The position numbers and the translations under genes were made by a program. From NCBI GenBank assembly GCA_014584315.1, contig JACTNA010000009.1, forward strand, positions 1 through 64,000: 64,000 nt of DNA. The letters are read 5' to 3'. Positions 22,834-33,546 of this stretch are shown piece after piece (position 1 is the first letter of the stretch; the number at the start of each line of letters is the position of its first letter). The stretch is from Planctomycetota bacterium (GTDB taxonomy: Bacteria > Planctomycetota > Phycisphaerae > Phycisphaerales > UBA1924). The notes beneath the pieces are model-generated. The model was not told where the DNA came from, made no database searches, and saw nothing but the letters and a program-made list of their open reading frames with translations.

Positions 22834-25572
22834 TCACTGCCGGCGCAGGTACCCGGCTTCCAGCGCGCGGTCGATCCGCTCGCGCGAGTCCGCCAGGTGC
22901 GCCTTCGAGTAGGCGTCGATCCCCTGCGCCTCGGGCCGGTCGCCGATCGCCGCGCGGATGTCCCGCAGCTCCTGCCGCGCCAGCGTCGCGAGCGTCTTGC
23001 CCGACGCGTTCGGCCAGTTCATCCCCGTCGCCAGGTCGATCAGCCGGTCGAGGTGCTCGCGCTGCAGGTTCCGCTGAAGGCTGCTGATGTACGGGGTCCG
23101 CGCCGTCGCCGCGCGCGGCGGGTTCGCCAGCGGCGACCACGCCTCGTTGCGGATCGCCCGCAGCACCTCCGGCACGGTCAGCGCGTCCTGCCCCGACGGC
23201 GTGCGCAGCTCGTTGTCCAGGATCCGCCGCAGACGCGTCGGGTTCATCAGCATCGTCATCGCGCTCGCCTGCGCGCCGAGCACCTGGTCGTGCACCGGCA
23301 CGTCCTGCGGGTCGCCCCAGTTCGAGTCCGGCCACTGCTCCGTGCCCAGGTGCGCCAGCAACTCCGGCGTCAGCCCCCACGCCTCATCGCGCAGCGCGTT
23401 CTCGATGATGAACTTCAGGGCGCGCCGCTGCCGCTCCACATCCACCGGGCGGATCGGCTCCGGCGCGCCGGGGTCGCCCTTGCGGTACTTGTTGAAGTGC
23501 GCCCCACCCACCCAGTGCGACGCCGTCGAGAGCGCGCCGAGCTGCTTGCCCAGCAGCTGGCTCCACGCCTGCCGCGCCTTCTGCCACGGCTCGCCGTCCT
23601 TCACCGCCTTTTCCAGCAGCTTCGGGCGAACGTGCCGCACGAACCGCATCTCCGAATCGGCGAAGTCCAGCGAGTTCTCGCCCAGGTCCCACGTCTTGGC
23701 GTGCGGGTCCGGGCCGGGCTGGCCCTCCTCGCTCGAGAACGCGTGCCCCGGCTCCGCCGCCCGCGTCGCCACCTTCGCCGGGTCGTCGAACGTGTAGCCC
23801 CACTCGATCGCCCAGTGGTCGTACGTCCCGATGTCGATGCAGCCGTAGTCGCCCTGCACCAGCCCGTCGCCGGCCACGACGATGTTCGACGGCGCATAGT
23901 CCATCACCGTCGAGAGCAGAGGCCGCTTCCCGCGGAACGCCTCCGAGTTGATCTCCGCGAACGAGTGCGCCGCCGATCCCTTCCAGTTGTGCATCAGCCC
24001 GAGCGTGTGCCCCACCTCGTGCATGATCACGTCCTTGAGCAGCGGGCCGACGAACTCCTCCGGCAGCCCGTCCAGCAGGCTCGCCTCGTCGCGCTCCCCT
24101 TCGTCCGGCAGGATCACTCCCGCGTCCAGCGCGAGGCGCACGTCCGCCACCGACATCGCCAGACCCGGCATCGCCGCGCACACCCCCGCACGCGACCCGG
24201 CCCCCGGCTGCTCCCACACCATCGGCAGCATCGTCGGCGGCGCGTCCGTCGAGTCGGCCGTGCCCTCGCGCAGCGCACGCCCGTACGCCAGCACCCGAGG
24301 CCGGTCCTCGGGGTCCGCCAGCCGGTACCGAGGGTCCCACTGCGGATGCTCCAGCAGCCACTCCGCCGTCTCCGCGTCCAGCGACCGCATCGCCGCCGCG
24401 GCCAGGATCGACGACCGGTACTGGTGCGCCCACCCCGCCAGGAAGCCCTCGTCCATCACGATGTCGGCCTCGTAGATCTCCCCCGTATCCGGGTGCGCGT
24501 GCACCGGCCCGATCGCGAACCCCATGCTCGAGTTGGTCCAGCGCACGAACGAGTACCGCAGGTCCTCCGGGTCCTTGTCCATGTGCGCGCCGGTCTGCGC
24601 GTCCTGCTGGTACACCTCGATCGCGTTCACGATCCCCACCCGCTCGAACGCCTTGTTCCACGCCAGGATGCCGTCGCGCACCCATCGACGGTACCGCACC
24701 GGGGTCGTGTGCTCGATGTAGTACACGATCGGCCTCTTCGGCGGGCTGATCGCGCGCGACGGGTCCGCCTTCTCCACGTGCCACCGGTTCACGAACCGCA
24801 TCGTCTGCCCGTCCACACCGCGCCGGCTCCGATCCGTGAACGACGTGTAGTAGTACCCGACACGCCGGTCCGCCTCGCGCGGCTCGTACCCCGGCGTCTG
24901 CGGCGGCACGCCGATCGAGTAATGAACCGTCGCCAACTGACCGCCCGCGCGCGGGAACTCCAGCGTCAACTCCACGTTCGAGGGGAACGTCTTCGCGGAC
25001 TTGATCGTCGCCAGCGACACGTCCGCCCCGCGCGTGAAGTTCCCGAAGAACGCCCCCGACTGCCGAAGCAGCACGTCGTCGAAGTCGATCACCGGCCCGC
25101 CGCCCGGCCCCATCGCCACGATCGGCGTCGTCAGCACCACGCGGTCCGTGTAGATCCGCTCCGTCGCCGCCCGCGATTCCGCGTCTCCCGTCGTCCGCAC
25201 CGCCATGTTCGGCTCGATCAGGGCGAGCCGCTTGTCGTACTGCCGCCAGGAGAGGTACCGCGCGTCCTGCCCGATCGCGTAGTGCCAGATCGAGTACACC
25301 CCCGCCTGCGCGTCCCCCCCCGCCACCGTCGGCACCACGAAGAACCGCTGCCCCTCGAACCCCGCCGGCAACTCCGCCAGCATCTGCCCGTCCCGGTCAC
25401 GCACCCACACCGTGTACAGCGGCGCGGACCCGTCCGCCGGCGGCGTCACCTTCCGGTACCCCTCCGACACCTTCTCGAACGGGGGAAAGTCCTGCTGCCC
25501 CGCGGCCGGCAGGGCAAACACCGACCCGGCAAGGACGACAAGGGCAAGCGTGCGGATACGGACGGGGTTCAT
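22834..25572 (-). CDS. Large secreted zinc-dependent metalloprotease
   Basis: A 912-residue secreted protein of the bacterial zinc-dependent metalloprotease group with DUF5117/DUF4953 architecture. A signal peptide (ALVVLAGSVFALPAAG) precedes a beta-rich N-terminal domain. The catalytic zinc site is MHEVGHTLGLMHNWKG at about residues 514-528, an extended metzincin-like HExxHxxGxxH motif. Further conserved features are SFVRWTNSSMGFAIGP and TVMDYAPSNIV, the latter probably the Met-turn. Other members are periplasmic or exported proteases of unknown substrate. ATG 25572 has AGAGGAG upstream. It reads in the same direction as the barrel gene but is separated from it by that gene's promoter. Confidence 0.88.
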   Translation of the reverse strand: MNPVRIRTLALVVLAGSVFALPAAGQQDFPPFEKVSEGYRKVTPPADGSAPLYTVWVRDRDGQMLAELPAGFEGQRFFVVPTVAGGDAQAGVYSIWHYAIGQDARYLSWRQYDKRLALIEPNMAVRTTGDAESRAATERIYTDRVVLTTPIVAMGPGGGPVIDFDDVLLRQSGAFFGNFTRGADVSLATIKSAKTFPSNVELTLEFPRAGGQLATVHYSIGVPPQTPGYEPREADRRVGYYYTSFTDRSRRGVDGQTMRFVNRWHVEKADPSRAISPPKRPIVYYIEHTTPVRYRRWVRDGILAWNKAFERVGIVNAIEVYQQDAQTGAHMDKDPEDLRYSFVRWTNSSMGFAIGPVHAHPDTGEIYEADIVMDEGFLAGWAHQYRSSILAAAAMRSLDAETAEWLLEHPQWDPRYRLADPEDRPRVLAYGRALREGTADSTDAPPTMLPMVWEQPGAGSRAGVCAAMPGLAMSVADVRLALDAGVILPDEGERDEASLLDGLPEEFVGPLLKDVIMHEVGHTLGLMHNWKGSAAHSFAEINSEAFRGKRPLLSTVMDYAPSNIVVAGDGLVQGDYGCIDIGTYDHWAIEWGYTFDDPAKVATRAAEPGHAFSSEEGQPGPDPHAKTWDLGENSLDFADSEMRFVRHVRPKLLEKAVKDGEPWQKARQAWSQLLGKQLGALSTASHWVGGAHFNKYRKGDPGAPEPIRPVDVERQRRALKFIIENALRDEAWGLTPELLAHLGTEQWPDSNWGDPQDVPVHDQVLGAQASAMTMLMNPTRLRRILDNELRTPSGQDALTVPEVLRAIRNEAWSPLANPPRAATARTPYISSLQRNLQREHLDRLIDLATGMNWPNASGKTLATLARQELRDIRAAIGDRPEAQGIDAYSKAHLADSRERIDRALEAGYLRRQ

Positions 25573-25904
25573 CGGAGACTCCTCTGTGCAGCGGCCGGGC
25601 CACTCCGGACGGCTGATTCCACACGATACCACCCCGGCCGGGCCGGGCTGCGACGACCGTCGGCGATCGGAGGAACCCCGGCGCATCGTCCGCCGGCGCC
25701 GGGTTGCCGTCGTTGGGCGTGGGCTTCTGCCTCAACGGCCCCTTCGCGGGCTCGCATCGCATAGAAGAAGACGAACCCGGACGGCCCCGCGTCCTTCGAC
25801 TCGACGGCTGTCGCATCCGATCGCCCTCCCTTGGTCGGGACGAAGCCGTCGTCGGCGTGTCCGGCTCGCGCCGCGCGAAACATCCGGCAGCGCATGCGAT
25901 CGGC
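25573..25904. other. Intergenic stretch without a recognisable gene
   Basis: About 330 bp between two minus-strand genes. Open frames here are arginine-rich and lack ribosome sites. A GC-rich imperfect inverted repeat near 25674-25705 may act as terminator for the gene ending at 25905. It should also hold the metalloprotease promoter. Nothing else was seen. Confidence 0.4.
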
Positions 25905-26366
25905 TCAGAGCGGCCGCACCGTTCTCATGTCGTGCTTCGCTTCAAGGACGGCCCGCAGGTTGCAGACGTGCCACGCCCAGAACTGCGCCTCGAGCGCCAT
26001 GCCGACGAGCGAGTCCTCGTCCGGGGCGAACGGTCCCTGGCGGAAACGCAGGATCGAGCCGCGCTCGACGTCAGGCTCGACCTGCCAGTAGATCGGGGCG
26101 TGCTGGTCGCGGTGCGCGGCGTACCAGTCCCAGGTGATGCGGCCGCCGGGGTCGTAGTCGAGTATCGCGATCGTCGTGCGGCGCTTGGCCTTCTCGTCCC
26201 AACCGAGCGTGATCAGGCCGCCCTGGCGAAGGTCCACCTCGGCCGTAACGGGGAACCACATCGACAGCCCAGCGCCGGTCGTGAGGCAGGCGAAGGTCAG
26301 TTCGTGGTGCACGGCGATGCGCTGCTCGTGCTCGATCCAGTAGCCGTCGTCCTCGCGCCGGATCAT
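25905..26366 (-). CDS. SRPBCC/AHSA1-type domain protein
   Basis: A 153-residue cytoplasmic protein with the helix-grip pattern of the SRPBCC superfamily (AHSA1-like): EQRIAVHHELTFACLTTGAG, LSMWFPVTAEVDLRQGGLIT, then RRTTIAILDYDPGGRITWDW and the C-terminal helix. Members bind hydrophobic ligands or partner proteins in a deep cavity; the ligand cannot be inferred. The start is ATG 26366 with GGAGG seven bases upstream. The neighbours are unrelated and the zinc-ribbon gene diverges from it after 81 bp. Confidence 0.75.
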   Translation of the reverse strand: MIRREDDGYWIEHEQRIAVHHELTFACLTTGAGLSMWFPVTAEVDLRQGGLITLGWDEKAKRRTTIAILDYDPGGRITWDWYAAHRDQHAPIYWQVEPDVERGSILRFRQGPFAPDEDSLVGMALEAQFWAWHVCNLRAVLEAKHDMRTVRPL

Positions 26367-26435
26367 CGTCGCCTCCGTCCCCCCGCCCCCGCCGTGCCGA
26401 ACCAGCATACCCACGCCGGGTCGACCGGTCCGAGG

Positions 26436-26441
26436 TACACT
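26436..26441 (+). promoter_or_regulatory. Putative -10 hexamer TACACT for a leaderless transcript
   Basis: TACACT ends six bases before ATG 26448, with GCCGCC between and no ribosome site. The layout is the same as at 9055, 14675 and 52347. No -35 is obvious. Confidence 0.35.
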
Positions 26442-26447
26442 GCCGCC

Positions 26448-26831
26448 ATGCCGCCGCGGGCCGCCATTGCGCCGGAACGGATCAACGCGATGCGCGCGCT
26501 CTGCACCCTCGCCGCGCGGGCCGCGGCGGTGTGGTGCGTGGCGTTCGGGGCGTACCTCTTCCTCAAGAAAATCCTCTTCGCGGTCGGCGTCGGCGACCCG
26601 TCGCACGCCTTCCGCGTGTTCATGGAAGACGGCGACATGCAGTCCACCTACCGCGGGCTGGCGATGATCGCGGTCGGCGTTGCGCTGGCCGTACTCTCGC
26701 GGCGCATCGCGCTGTGGGTCGTGCCGGTCCCCGCGACCGGCTGCCCGCGCTGCGGCTACCCCACGCCCGACGCGGAGGGACGGTGCCCGGAGTGCGGCCT
26801 GCCGGGGTTCGTGCGCGATAGCGATGCGTGA
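26448..26831 (+). CDS. Small membrane protein with a C-terminal zinc ribbon
   Basis: A 127-residue protein with two hydrophobic segments (residues about 20-45 and 65-85) and a C-terminal double-CxxC zinc ribbon: GCPRCGYPTPDAEGRCPECG at about 98-117. Proteins with one to several membrane helices and this CPxCGY..CPECG ribbon are a recurrent group in Phycisphaerae, and their function is unknown. The ribbon would sit on the cytoplasmic side if the first helix goes out and the second returns. There is no ribosome site; a -10-like TACACT ends six bases before the ATG. Confidence 0.65.
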   Translation: MPPRAAIAPERINAMRALCTLAARAAAVWCVAFGAYLFLKKILFAVGVGDPSHAFRVFMEDGDMQSTYRGLAMIAVGVALAVLSRRIALWVVPVPATGCPRCGYPTPDAEGRCPECGLPGFVRDSDA

Positions 26832-26847
26832 CGATCGCGCCCGCGGC

Positions 26848-27678
26848 TCAACCACCTCGCGATGGTCGCGGCTCGTCGATGACCCGCTTCCTCGTGGGTC
26901 GCTCCGGCGCGACGGCGACGAGCAGCGCGGCGACGAACGCGAAGATGGCGATCGACGCCGCCGGGAGCGTCCAGCCCGCGGCCCGGATCGCGCTGTCGGC
27001 CGCCATGATGCGCGGGCCGCTGCCCTCGGGCATGACGTGCAGCGCAGCGTCGAACTGCCAGGTGTCCGGGCGGAGCGTGGGCAGGCCGTTGTGCTCCGTC
27101 GGCGCGTCCGGCGAGTACGGGCGACCCTGCGGGTAGGCGTACCGCTCGTGGCGGATCGCGCCGTCGGGCAGCAGTTCGTAGATGTCGAAGGTCCAGTCCT
27201 TGCGCCAGATCCGCCCCCAGGTCTCGGGGTCCGCGCCGGGGGGAGGCGTGCGGGCGACAACGGCGATGCGGTCCGCGATCTCCCCCGAGGCGAGGCCCTC
27301 GGCGAACTCGCTGTCCGTGCGCCCGCTCAGCGGCGCGAACCGGAGGACGCGCATCCAGTCCTCGTGCCGGACCAGCCCGGGAAGGCTCTGCGCGTGCGCG
27401 CGCGGCGCGACGGTCACGCGCAGACGCGCCTCCCCGTCGCCGTACCGCAGGAGCAGCGCGCCGAACGGCTCGGCCTCGGTCGCGGGCAGGTCCTCGAACA
27501 CGACAGGACGGCCGGCGTACTCGAACCCCGGGTCGGCGACGGGACGGAAGGCGTACACGACCCGCCCGTGCCGCTCGACAAAGTCGGCGAGCCGCCGCGC
27601 CATCAGGTAGCCCGAGGCGATCGCGCACAGCAGCGCGACAAGGGACACCGCGGCGGCGATGACGCGAACGCGGCTCAT
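26848..27678 (-). CDS. Membrane-anchored hypothetical protein at the end of the oxidase cluster
   Basis: A 276-residue protein with an N-terminal helix (VIAAAVSLVALLCAIASGYL), a soluble extracytoplasmic domain (about 30-235) and a C-terminal helix (WTLPAASIAIFAFVAALLVA) followed by a basic tail. The soluble domain has EDWMRVLRFAPLSGR and TWGRIWRKDWTFDIYELLPD but no metal or heme motif. It starts 20 bp after the oxidase subunit IV stop and might belong to that operon, yet TATCCT ends 5 nt before its ATG 27678, so it may also have its own leaderless promoter. No family recognised. Confidence 0.6.
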   Translation of the reverse strand: MSRVRVIAAAVSLVALLCAIASGYLMARRLADFVERHGRVVYAFRPVADPGFEYAGRPVVFEDLPATEAEPFGALLLRYGDGEARLRVTVAPRAHAQSLPGLVRHEDWMRVLRFAPLSGRTDSEFAEGLASGEIADRIAVVARTPPPGADPETWGRIWRKDWTFDIYELLPDGAIRHERYAYPQGRPYSPDAPTEHNGLPTLRPDTWQFDAALHVMPEGSGPRIMAADSAIRAAGWTLPAASIAIFAFVAALLVAVAPERPTRKRVIDEPRPSRGG

Positions 27679-27683
27679 GCGCG

Positions 27684-27689
27684 AGGATA
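27684..27689 (-). promoter_or_regulatory. Putative -10 hexamer TATCCT close to a start codon
   Basis: TATCCT on the minus strand ends 5 nt before ATG 27678 with CGCGC between. It is part of the leaderless-promoter pattern seen elsewhere. The gene could alternatively be read through from ctaF, so this site is uncertain. Confidence 0.25.
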
Positions 27690-27697
27690 GGGGGGCA

Positions 27698-28396
27698 TCA
27701 GTGCCCGCCGTGGCCCGCGTCCGAGGCGGGGGCACGCTCGTCGAGCGCGCCGCTCAGCCCGCGCTGCGGGCGTGAGCGGCCGGGTCCGACGCCGGCGTCC
27801 TCATGGTGCGGGTGCTTCTCGGCGAGTTTCTTCTCGACGTAGTCCGCGCCCTTCTCCTCGACGGTGGCCTTGCGGACGAAGCCCGCGATCGGGCCGACGA
27901 TGTTCTCGACGATCGGCTCCCCCTGCTCGTTCCTCTCGCCGGTCCTGCGGGCGAGGTTCACGCCGGTGCCGCCGGCCTGGATCTGCGGGGCGCGGTAGGC
28001 CTCGACGCGGTGGCGGTTGCCGAGGTCGAGGGCGGTGAACGAGAGGAAGATGGCGAACGCGAAGAGGCAGAACAGGAAGACGATCGTGTTCAGCGGGTTG
28101 TCGTACTTCAGGGCCATGAAGAACATGACGACGAGGACCGCCTTCACCGTGGCGATGCTCATCGCGATGAGCACGTTGACCGAGTTCGGGATGCTCCACC
28201 CCATGACCTCGATCATGTAGGTCTCGACCTCCGCCGCCCCGACCGTCAGCCCCGTGAACGCGAGCAGCGCGAGCAGCACCATCAGGAGCGTGCGCCCGCT
28301 CATCACGTGGTGGCCGTGGTCGACGTAGGTGAACCCGTGCGGGTTGTTCGGGTCGTACTCGTCGCCGGTGTGGTGCGTCGGCTTGCTGTGGCTCAT
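27698..28396 (-). CDS. ctaF: Cytochrome c oxidase subunit IV (caa3 type)
   Basis: A 232-residue membrane protein with the prokaryotic subunit IV helices: MSGRTLLMVLLALLAFTGLT, then NVLIAMSIATVKAVLVVMFF with MALKYDNPLN, then TIVFLFCLFAFAIFLSFTAL, the conserved pattern of this small stabilising subunit. The N-terminus is histidine-rich (HHTGDEYDPNNPHGFTYVDH). The C-terminal 100 residues after the last helix form an unusually long charged, His-rich tail; typical subunits IV are about 100-130 residues. It follows ctaE by 13 bp in the same operon. Confidence 0.85.
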   Translation of the reverse strand: MSHSKPTHHTGDEYDPNNPHGFTYVDHGHHVMSGRTLLMVLLALLAFTGLTVGAAEVETYMIEVMGWSIPNSVNVLIAMSIATVKAVLVVMFFMALKYDNPLNTIVFLFCLFAFAIFLSFTALDLGNRHRVEAYRAPQIQAGGTGVNLARRTGERNEQGEPIVENIVGPIAGFVRKATVEEKGADYVEKKLAEKHPHHEDAGVGPGRSRPQRGLSGALDERAPASDAGHGGH

Positions 28397-28409
28397 GGGT
28401 CGTTCCGGC

Positions 28410-29111
28410 TCAGTGGATGAGGTACAGGAGGGGGAAGAGGAAGATCCAGATGAGGTCGACGAGGTGCCAGTAGAGGCCCGAATTCTCGAGCATCGTGTAG
28501 TGCGTCGGGCCGTACGCCTTGTGCCGGACCGAGCGGTAGAGGCACCACGCGAGCAGGCACGCGCCGATGACGACGTGCAGGGCGTGGATGCCCGTGGCGC
28601 AGTAGTACACGCTCCACCAGATCGGCTCCTGCGGGTGGCTCCAGTAGGGGTAGTCGAAGAGCACGCCCGGCCGCTTGCCCTCGGCCCACTTCGGGCCGTA
28701 CTCGAAGGTGAACTTGATCACGACGAACGCCGCCGCGCAGACCAGCGTGATGATGAGGTTCACGTGCAGCCAGAACCGCTTGTCGAGTTGTGCGCAGCGG
28801 ATGCTGGACGCGACGGTGTACGACGAGATGAGCAGCACGACCGTGTTCAGCCCGCCCCACTTGACGTCGAGCGAGTGGCTCCCGGCGGCGAAGGCCTCGG
28901 GGTACATCATGCGGAAGATGGCGTAGGCGCAGAACAGCCCCGCAAAGAGCAGGACTTCGGTGGCAAGGAAGAGCCAGAACCCGAGTTTGCACGCGTCGAA
29001 CTCGTCCGCCGCCGAGCGGAAGTGCGAGGCCGCCACGTAGCGCTTCCACCCCGGCGCGGAGGCGTCGCCCGGCGACGGCTGATGATCGTGGTGCGTGGGG
29101 ATGCTGGTCAT
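28410..29111 (-). CDS. ctaE: Cytochrome c oxidase subunit III
   Basis: A 233-residue inner-membrane subunit of the caa3-type oxidase. Typical features are KLGFWLFLATEVLLFAGLFC at the first helix with the conserved Glu, WGGLNTVVLLISSYTVAS, YYCATGIHALHVVIGACLLA with the conserved His, and the C-terminal LYWHLVDLIWIFLFPLLYL. It stabilises subunit I and proton uptake. Residues 1-35 are polar and contain several histidines. It lies between ctaD (12-bp gap) and ctaF in one operon. Confidence 0.94.
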   Translation of the reverse strand: MTSIPTHHDHQPSPGDASAPGWKRYVAASHFRSAADEFDACKLGFWLFLATEVLLFAGLFCAYAIFRMMYPEAFAAGSHSLDVKWGGLNTVVLLISSYTVASSIRCAQLDKRFWLHVNLIITLVCAAAFVVIKFTFEYGPKWAEGKRPGVLFDYPYWSHPQEPIWWSVYYCATGIHALHVVIGACLLAWCLYRSVRHKAYGPTHYTMLENSGLYWHLVDLIWIFLFPLLYLIH

Positions 29112-29123
29112 CGTCGTCTCCGG

Positions 29124-30917
<1,794 letters not shown>

Positions 30918-30978
30918 CGGTCGCTCGCCTTCGGAGCCTGTCGCTCCCGGAACGGCGCGCCCCGGCGCGCCGGGTGGT

Positions 30979-32109
30979 TCAGTTCTCGCCCCCGTTCGAG
31001 CCGTTCTCGCCCTCGCCGTTCTCGCCGTTCTCGCCCTCGCCCGCCGCCGCCTGCTCGGCTTCGAGCGCGGCGAGGCCGAGCGGGTGATCGCTCAGGCTGC
31101 GGATGTAGGCCGTGATCCAGAGGATCTCGTCCTCGCTCACCTGCCCCTGGAACGAGTTCATCTGGTTCGGAAACCCCGCGTGCAGTTTGGCGCCGGGATC
31201 CAGGATGGACTCACGGATGTAGTTATCCCACGCGGTGCGGTCATCGCCCGGGATGGTCGAGCCATCGGCGAGGGGGACGGGGTTGCCGTAGGCGTTGCGC
31301 CAGGTCGGTCCGACGTTGCGTGTGCCGTCGAGGGAGTGGCAGGTGAGGCAGCCGTTCTTGCGGGCAACCACGAGGCCGCGCTCCTGCGGCGTGCCGCCGA
31401 CCTGACCGATCCTCGTGACCCACTCGATGTACTCAGCCTCCGTCACGACCTGGATGACGGCGGCCATCTCGGAGTGCTGGTCGCCGCAGTACTCGGCGCA
31501 GAAGACCCAGTGGGTCTCCCCCGCCTGCATCGGCTGGATCCAGAAACTGGTGTAGCGGTTCGGGAAGACGTCAAACTTCATCCGGAAATCCGGGATCCAG
31601 AACGAATGGATCACGTCGTCGCTGTACATCTTGAAGCGGACAGCGCGCCCGGCCGGCATGACAAAGACGGGAACGTCGCTGGCGCCGAGGCGCATGACAT
31701 CGGGAGACACGCCGCCGTTGGGGTAGGTGGCGGTCCAGTTCCACTTCATGGCCTTCACGACGAGTTCGATGGAGTCCGCCGGGGCGACCAGCTTGTCGAT
31801 GTACGAGTGGAACCCGCGGAAGAAGATGTAGCCGAGGAAGAGCGACGGCACGACCGTCCACACGATCTCCAGCGGCGCGTTGTGCGATGCGCTGCGCTTG
31901 GCGGGCACGCCCGGACGGCGGCGGTACTTGTAGACCCACCAGACCATCAGCCCCATGAGCAGGACGAACCAGAACGTCGAAAACCAGAAAACCCACATGA
32001 ACAGGCCGTCGGTGGCGACGCCCTTGTCCCACGCGGAGTCACCGCGGAAGAAGAGGCCGTGGACCGGGCCGGAGTCCTGCGCGAGCGTTGTAAGGAGGGA
32101 TGCGGTCAT
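30979..32109 (-). CDS. ctaC: Cytochrome c oxidase subunit II with fused cytochrome c
   Basis: A 376-residue subunit II. After two N-terminal helices comes the CuA cupredoxin domain with the binuclear copper motif [12 protein letters not shown] (about 203-214), then a fused monoheme cytochrome c domain with CLTCH (about 252-256) and a downstream Met region (FPNQMNSF), the mark of caa3 oxidases that take electrons directly from cytochrome c or from complex III. The C-terminus is a glycine/glutamate/asparagine tail ([19 protein letters not shown]). The start ATG overlaps the SCO stop by 4 bp (ATGA). It accepts electrons most likely from ActE of the adjacent alternative complex III. Confidence 0.96.
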   Translation of the reverse strand: MTASLLTTLAQDSGPVHGLFFRGDSAWDKGVATDGLFMWVFWFSTFWFVLLMGLMVWWVYKYRRRPGVPAKRSASHNAPLEIVWTVVPSLFLGYIFFRGFHSYIDKLVAPADSIELVVKAMKWNWTATYPNGGVSPDVMRLGASDVPVFVMPAGRAVRFKMYSDDVIHSFWIPDFRMKFDVFPNRYTSFWIQPMQAGETHWVFCAEYCGDQHSEMAAVIQVVTEAEYIEWVTRIGQVGGTPQERGLVVARKNGCLTCHSLDGTRNVGPTWRNAYGNPVPLADGSTIPGDDRTAWDNYIRESILDPGAKLHAGFPNQMNSFQGQVSEDEILWITAYIRSLSDHPLGLAALEAEQAAAGEGENGENGEGENGSNGGEN

Positions 32110-33017
32110 GTGGTCTGCCCTGCCAGCGCGCCCCGTGCGGGCGCGGGTGTGCTCTTGCCGGTTCGGTGCCCCGCGCCGCGCGAGCGACGATGCACGATGC
32201 GCTCACGGACGATGAGCGCGGCGACGAGGCCGAACACCCCGATCATCGCCAGCACGCCGCCCAGTTGCATCACGCGGAACGCGGCGAGCGTGTACGCCCC
32301 GGCCGTCGGGTCGTAGCGGTAGCAGAAGTGCAGGAAGTAGTCGCCGATGGACCGCGCGATCTTGCCCCCCGACGCGTCGAGCAACGCGAGGCGGACTTCG
32401 CGGGGCGGGTACTCGAAGCCGTAGACGGCCGACGAGACGCGACCGTCCGGCGTGAGCACGAAGAACGCCACGGGATGGCTGTACTCGCCGTTGGGCAGCG
32501 CCCGGTAGTCGTAGCCCACGGCCTCGGCGAGGCGGCGGACGTGCTGCTCCTCGCCGGTGTGGAAGGCCCACCCGGCGCGGACCTCCGGGGTCTTCTCGCG
32601 GTCGTAGGCCTCCAGTGTCGCCTGACGGGCGGAGGCCGCCACCGGCGTGCGCTCGCCGGGGTCGAAACTGACGACGACGACCTGGAAGTCCTTCCCGACC
32701 GTGTAGTCGAGATCATTGAGGCACTCGACCAGTTTCTGCTGCACCACCGGGCAGACGATCGGGCACCGGTAGTACTGCAGCACGAGGACGATGGGCCGGC
32801 CGTCGGTGTTGAAGTAGGAGCCGAAGGGGACCGCCCGGCCATCGTGGTTGACGATGACGGCGTCGGGGGGCGTGGGCTGCCCGCGCCGGTCGACGACCTC
32901 GAGGCCGCGCACCTGCTCGGGGAGTTCCTTCGACAGCAGTTGGGCGTTCGCGGCCGGCGCAACCAGAGCGCCGAGCAGCGCGAGACGCGCCGCCCACGCA
33001 CGGACCCGGGCTGTCAT
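32106..33017 (-). CDS. SCO1/SenC copper chaperone for CuA assembly
   Basis: A 303-residue membrane-anchored thioredoxin-fold protein. It has a signal peptide (LALLGALVAPAANA), the copper site CPIVCP (about residues 86-91) and the distal His in YSHPVAFF (about 178), which together bind copper for delivery to the CuA centre of subunit II. A C-terminal helix (RVMQLGGVLAMIGVFGLVAA) follows, so the domain is anchored at the C-terminus. ATG 33017 is preceded closely by the upstream gene's stop (4-bp gap), and the 3' end overlaps ctaC by 4 bp, which couples chaperone and target. Confidence 0.93.
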   Translation of the reverse strand: MTARVRAWAARLALLGALVAPAANAQLLSKELPEQVRGLEVVDRRGQPTPPDAVIVNHDGRAVPFGSYFNTDGRPIVLVLQYYRCPIVCPVVQQKLVECLNDLDYTVGKDFQVVVVSFDPGERTPVAASARQATLEAYDREKTPEVRAGWAFHTGEEQHVRRLAEAVGYDYRALPNGEYSHPVAFFVLTPDGRVSSAVYGFEYPPREVRLALLDASGGKIARSIGDYFLHFCYRYDPTAGAYTLAAFRVMQLGGVLAMIGVFGLVAALIVRERIVHRRSRGAGHRTGKSTPAPARGALAGQTT

Positions 33018-33021
33018 CCGC

Positions 33022-33426
33022 TCAACTGCCACTCGCGCCGGACCTCCGGTATTCCTCGACAACGAGCCGCTTGGCGCGCTCGATGGGGATCGTGACCGTC
33101 CCCGTCTCACGGTCCACCCAGACGCTCGGGCCTGCGAGCGCGCTGCGAGCCGCTTCCTTCTCGCTCCGTGCCTTGGTCGCCGCGGTGATGGTCTCGGTCC
33201 GCTGCGCCTTGAGCCGCGTGACGTACCACTCGAAGTACACCGCGACTCCGAGCACCATCGCCACGACCGAAACGACCATCGAGATGCACACGACCGCCAG
33301 GATCGCGGGCTTGGCCCGCGCCCCGTGCTCGTGCTGCGGGCGGCCCTCGTCAACCGTGTGGCGGTGCCAGGCGTCCGGCTGCTCGTGGACGATCGGCGTC
33401 TCGTGCGGCTCGCGGTGCGCGCTCAT
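33022..33426 (-). CDS. Small single-helix membrane protein in the ACIII-oxidase operon
   Basis: A 134-residue protein. The N-terminal 45 residues are polar and His-rich (HREPHETPIVHEQPDAWHRH), then one membrane helix (ILAVVCISMVVSVVAMVLGV), then a basic coiled extracytoplasmic tail (EWYVTRLKAQRTETITAATK). No cofactor motif. ATG 33426 is chosen because the longer upstream reading has no start signals. It is co-transcribed with SCO (4-bp gap). Comparable small proteins often sit between alternative complex III and oxidase genes and may help assembly, but this is inference. Confidence 0.65.
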   Translation of the reverse strand: MSAHREPHETPIVHEQPDAWHRHTVDEGRPQHEHGARAKPAILAVVCISMVVSVVAMVLGVAVYFEWYVTRLKAQRTETITAATKARSEKEAARSALAGPSVWVDRETGTVTIPIERAKRLVVEEYRRSGASGS

Positions 33427-33546
33427 CGACCGGTCTCCGTTGCGGCCCCCCGGCCCCGGGCAAATCCTGCCAAACAATACGCATTGCTGCCCCGCAAGAC
33501 GACCCCGCCCTGACCCGGGGTCTCGCAAGCCGGGCCGCCCGGGTGC

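Noticed and set aside
25569..25895. A 108-codon minus-strand frame upstream of the metalloprotease
   Set aside because: Overlaps the metalloprotease leader, lacks a ribosome site and has no conserved pattern.
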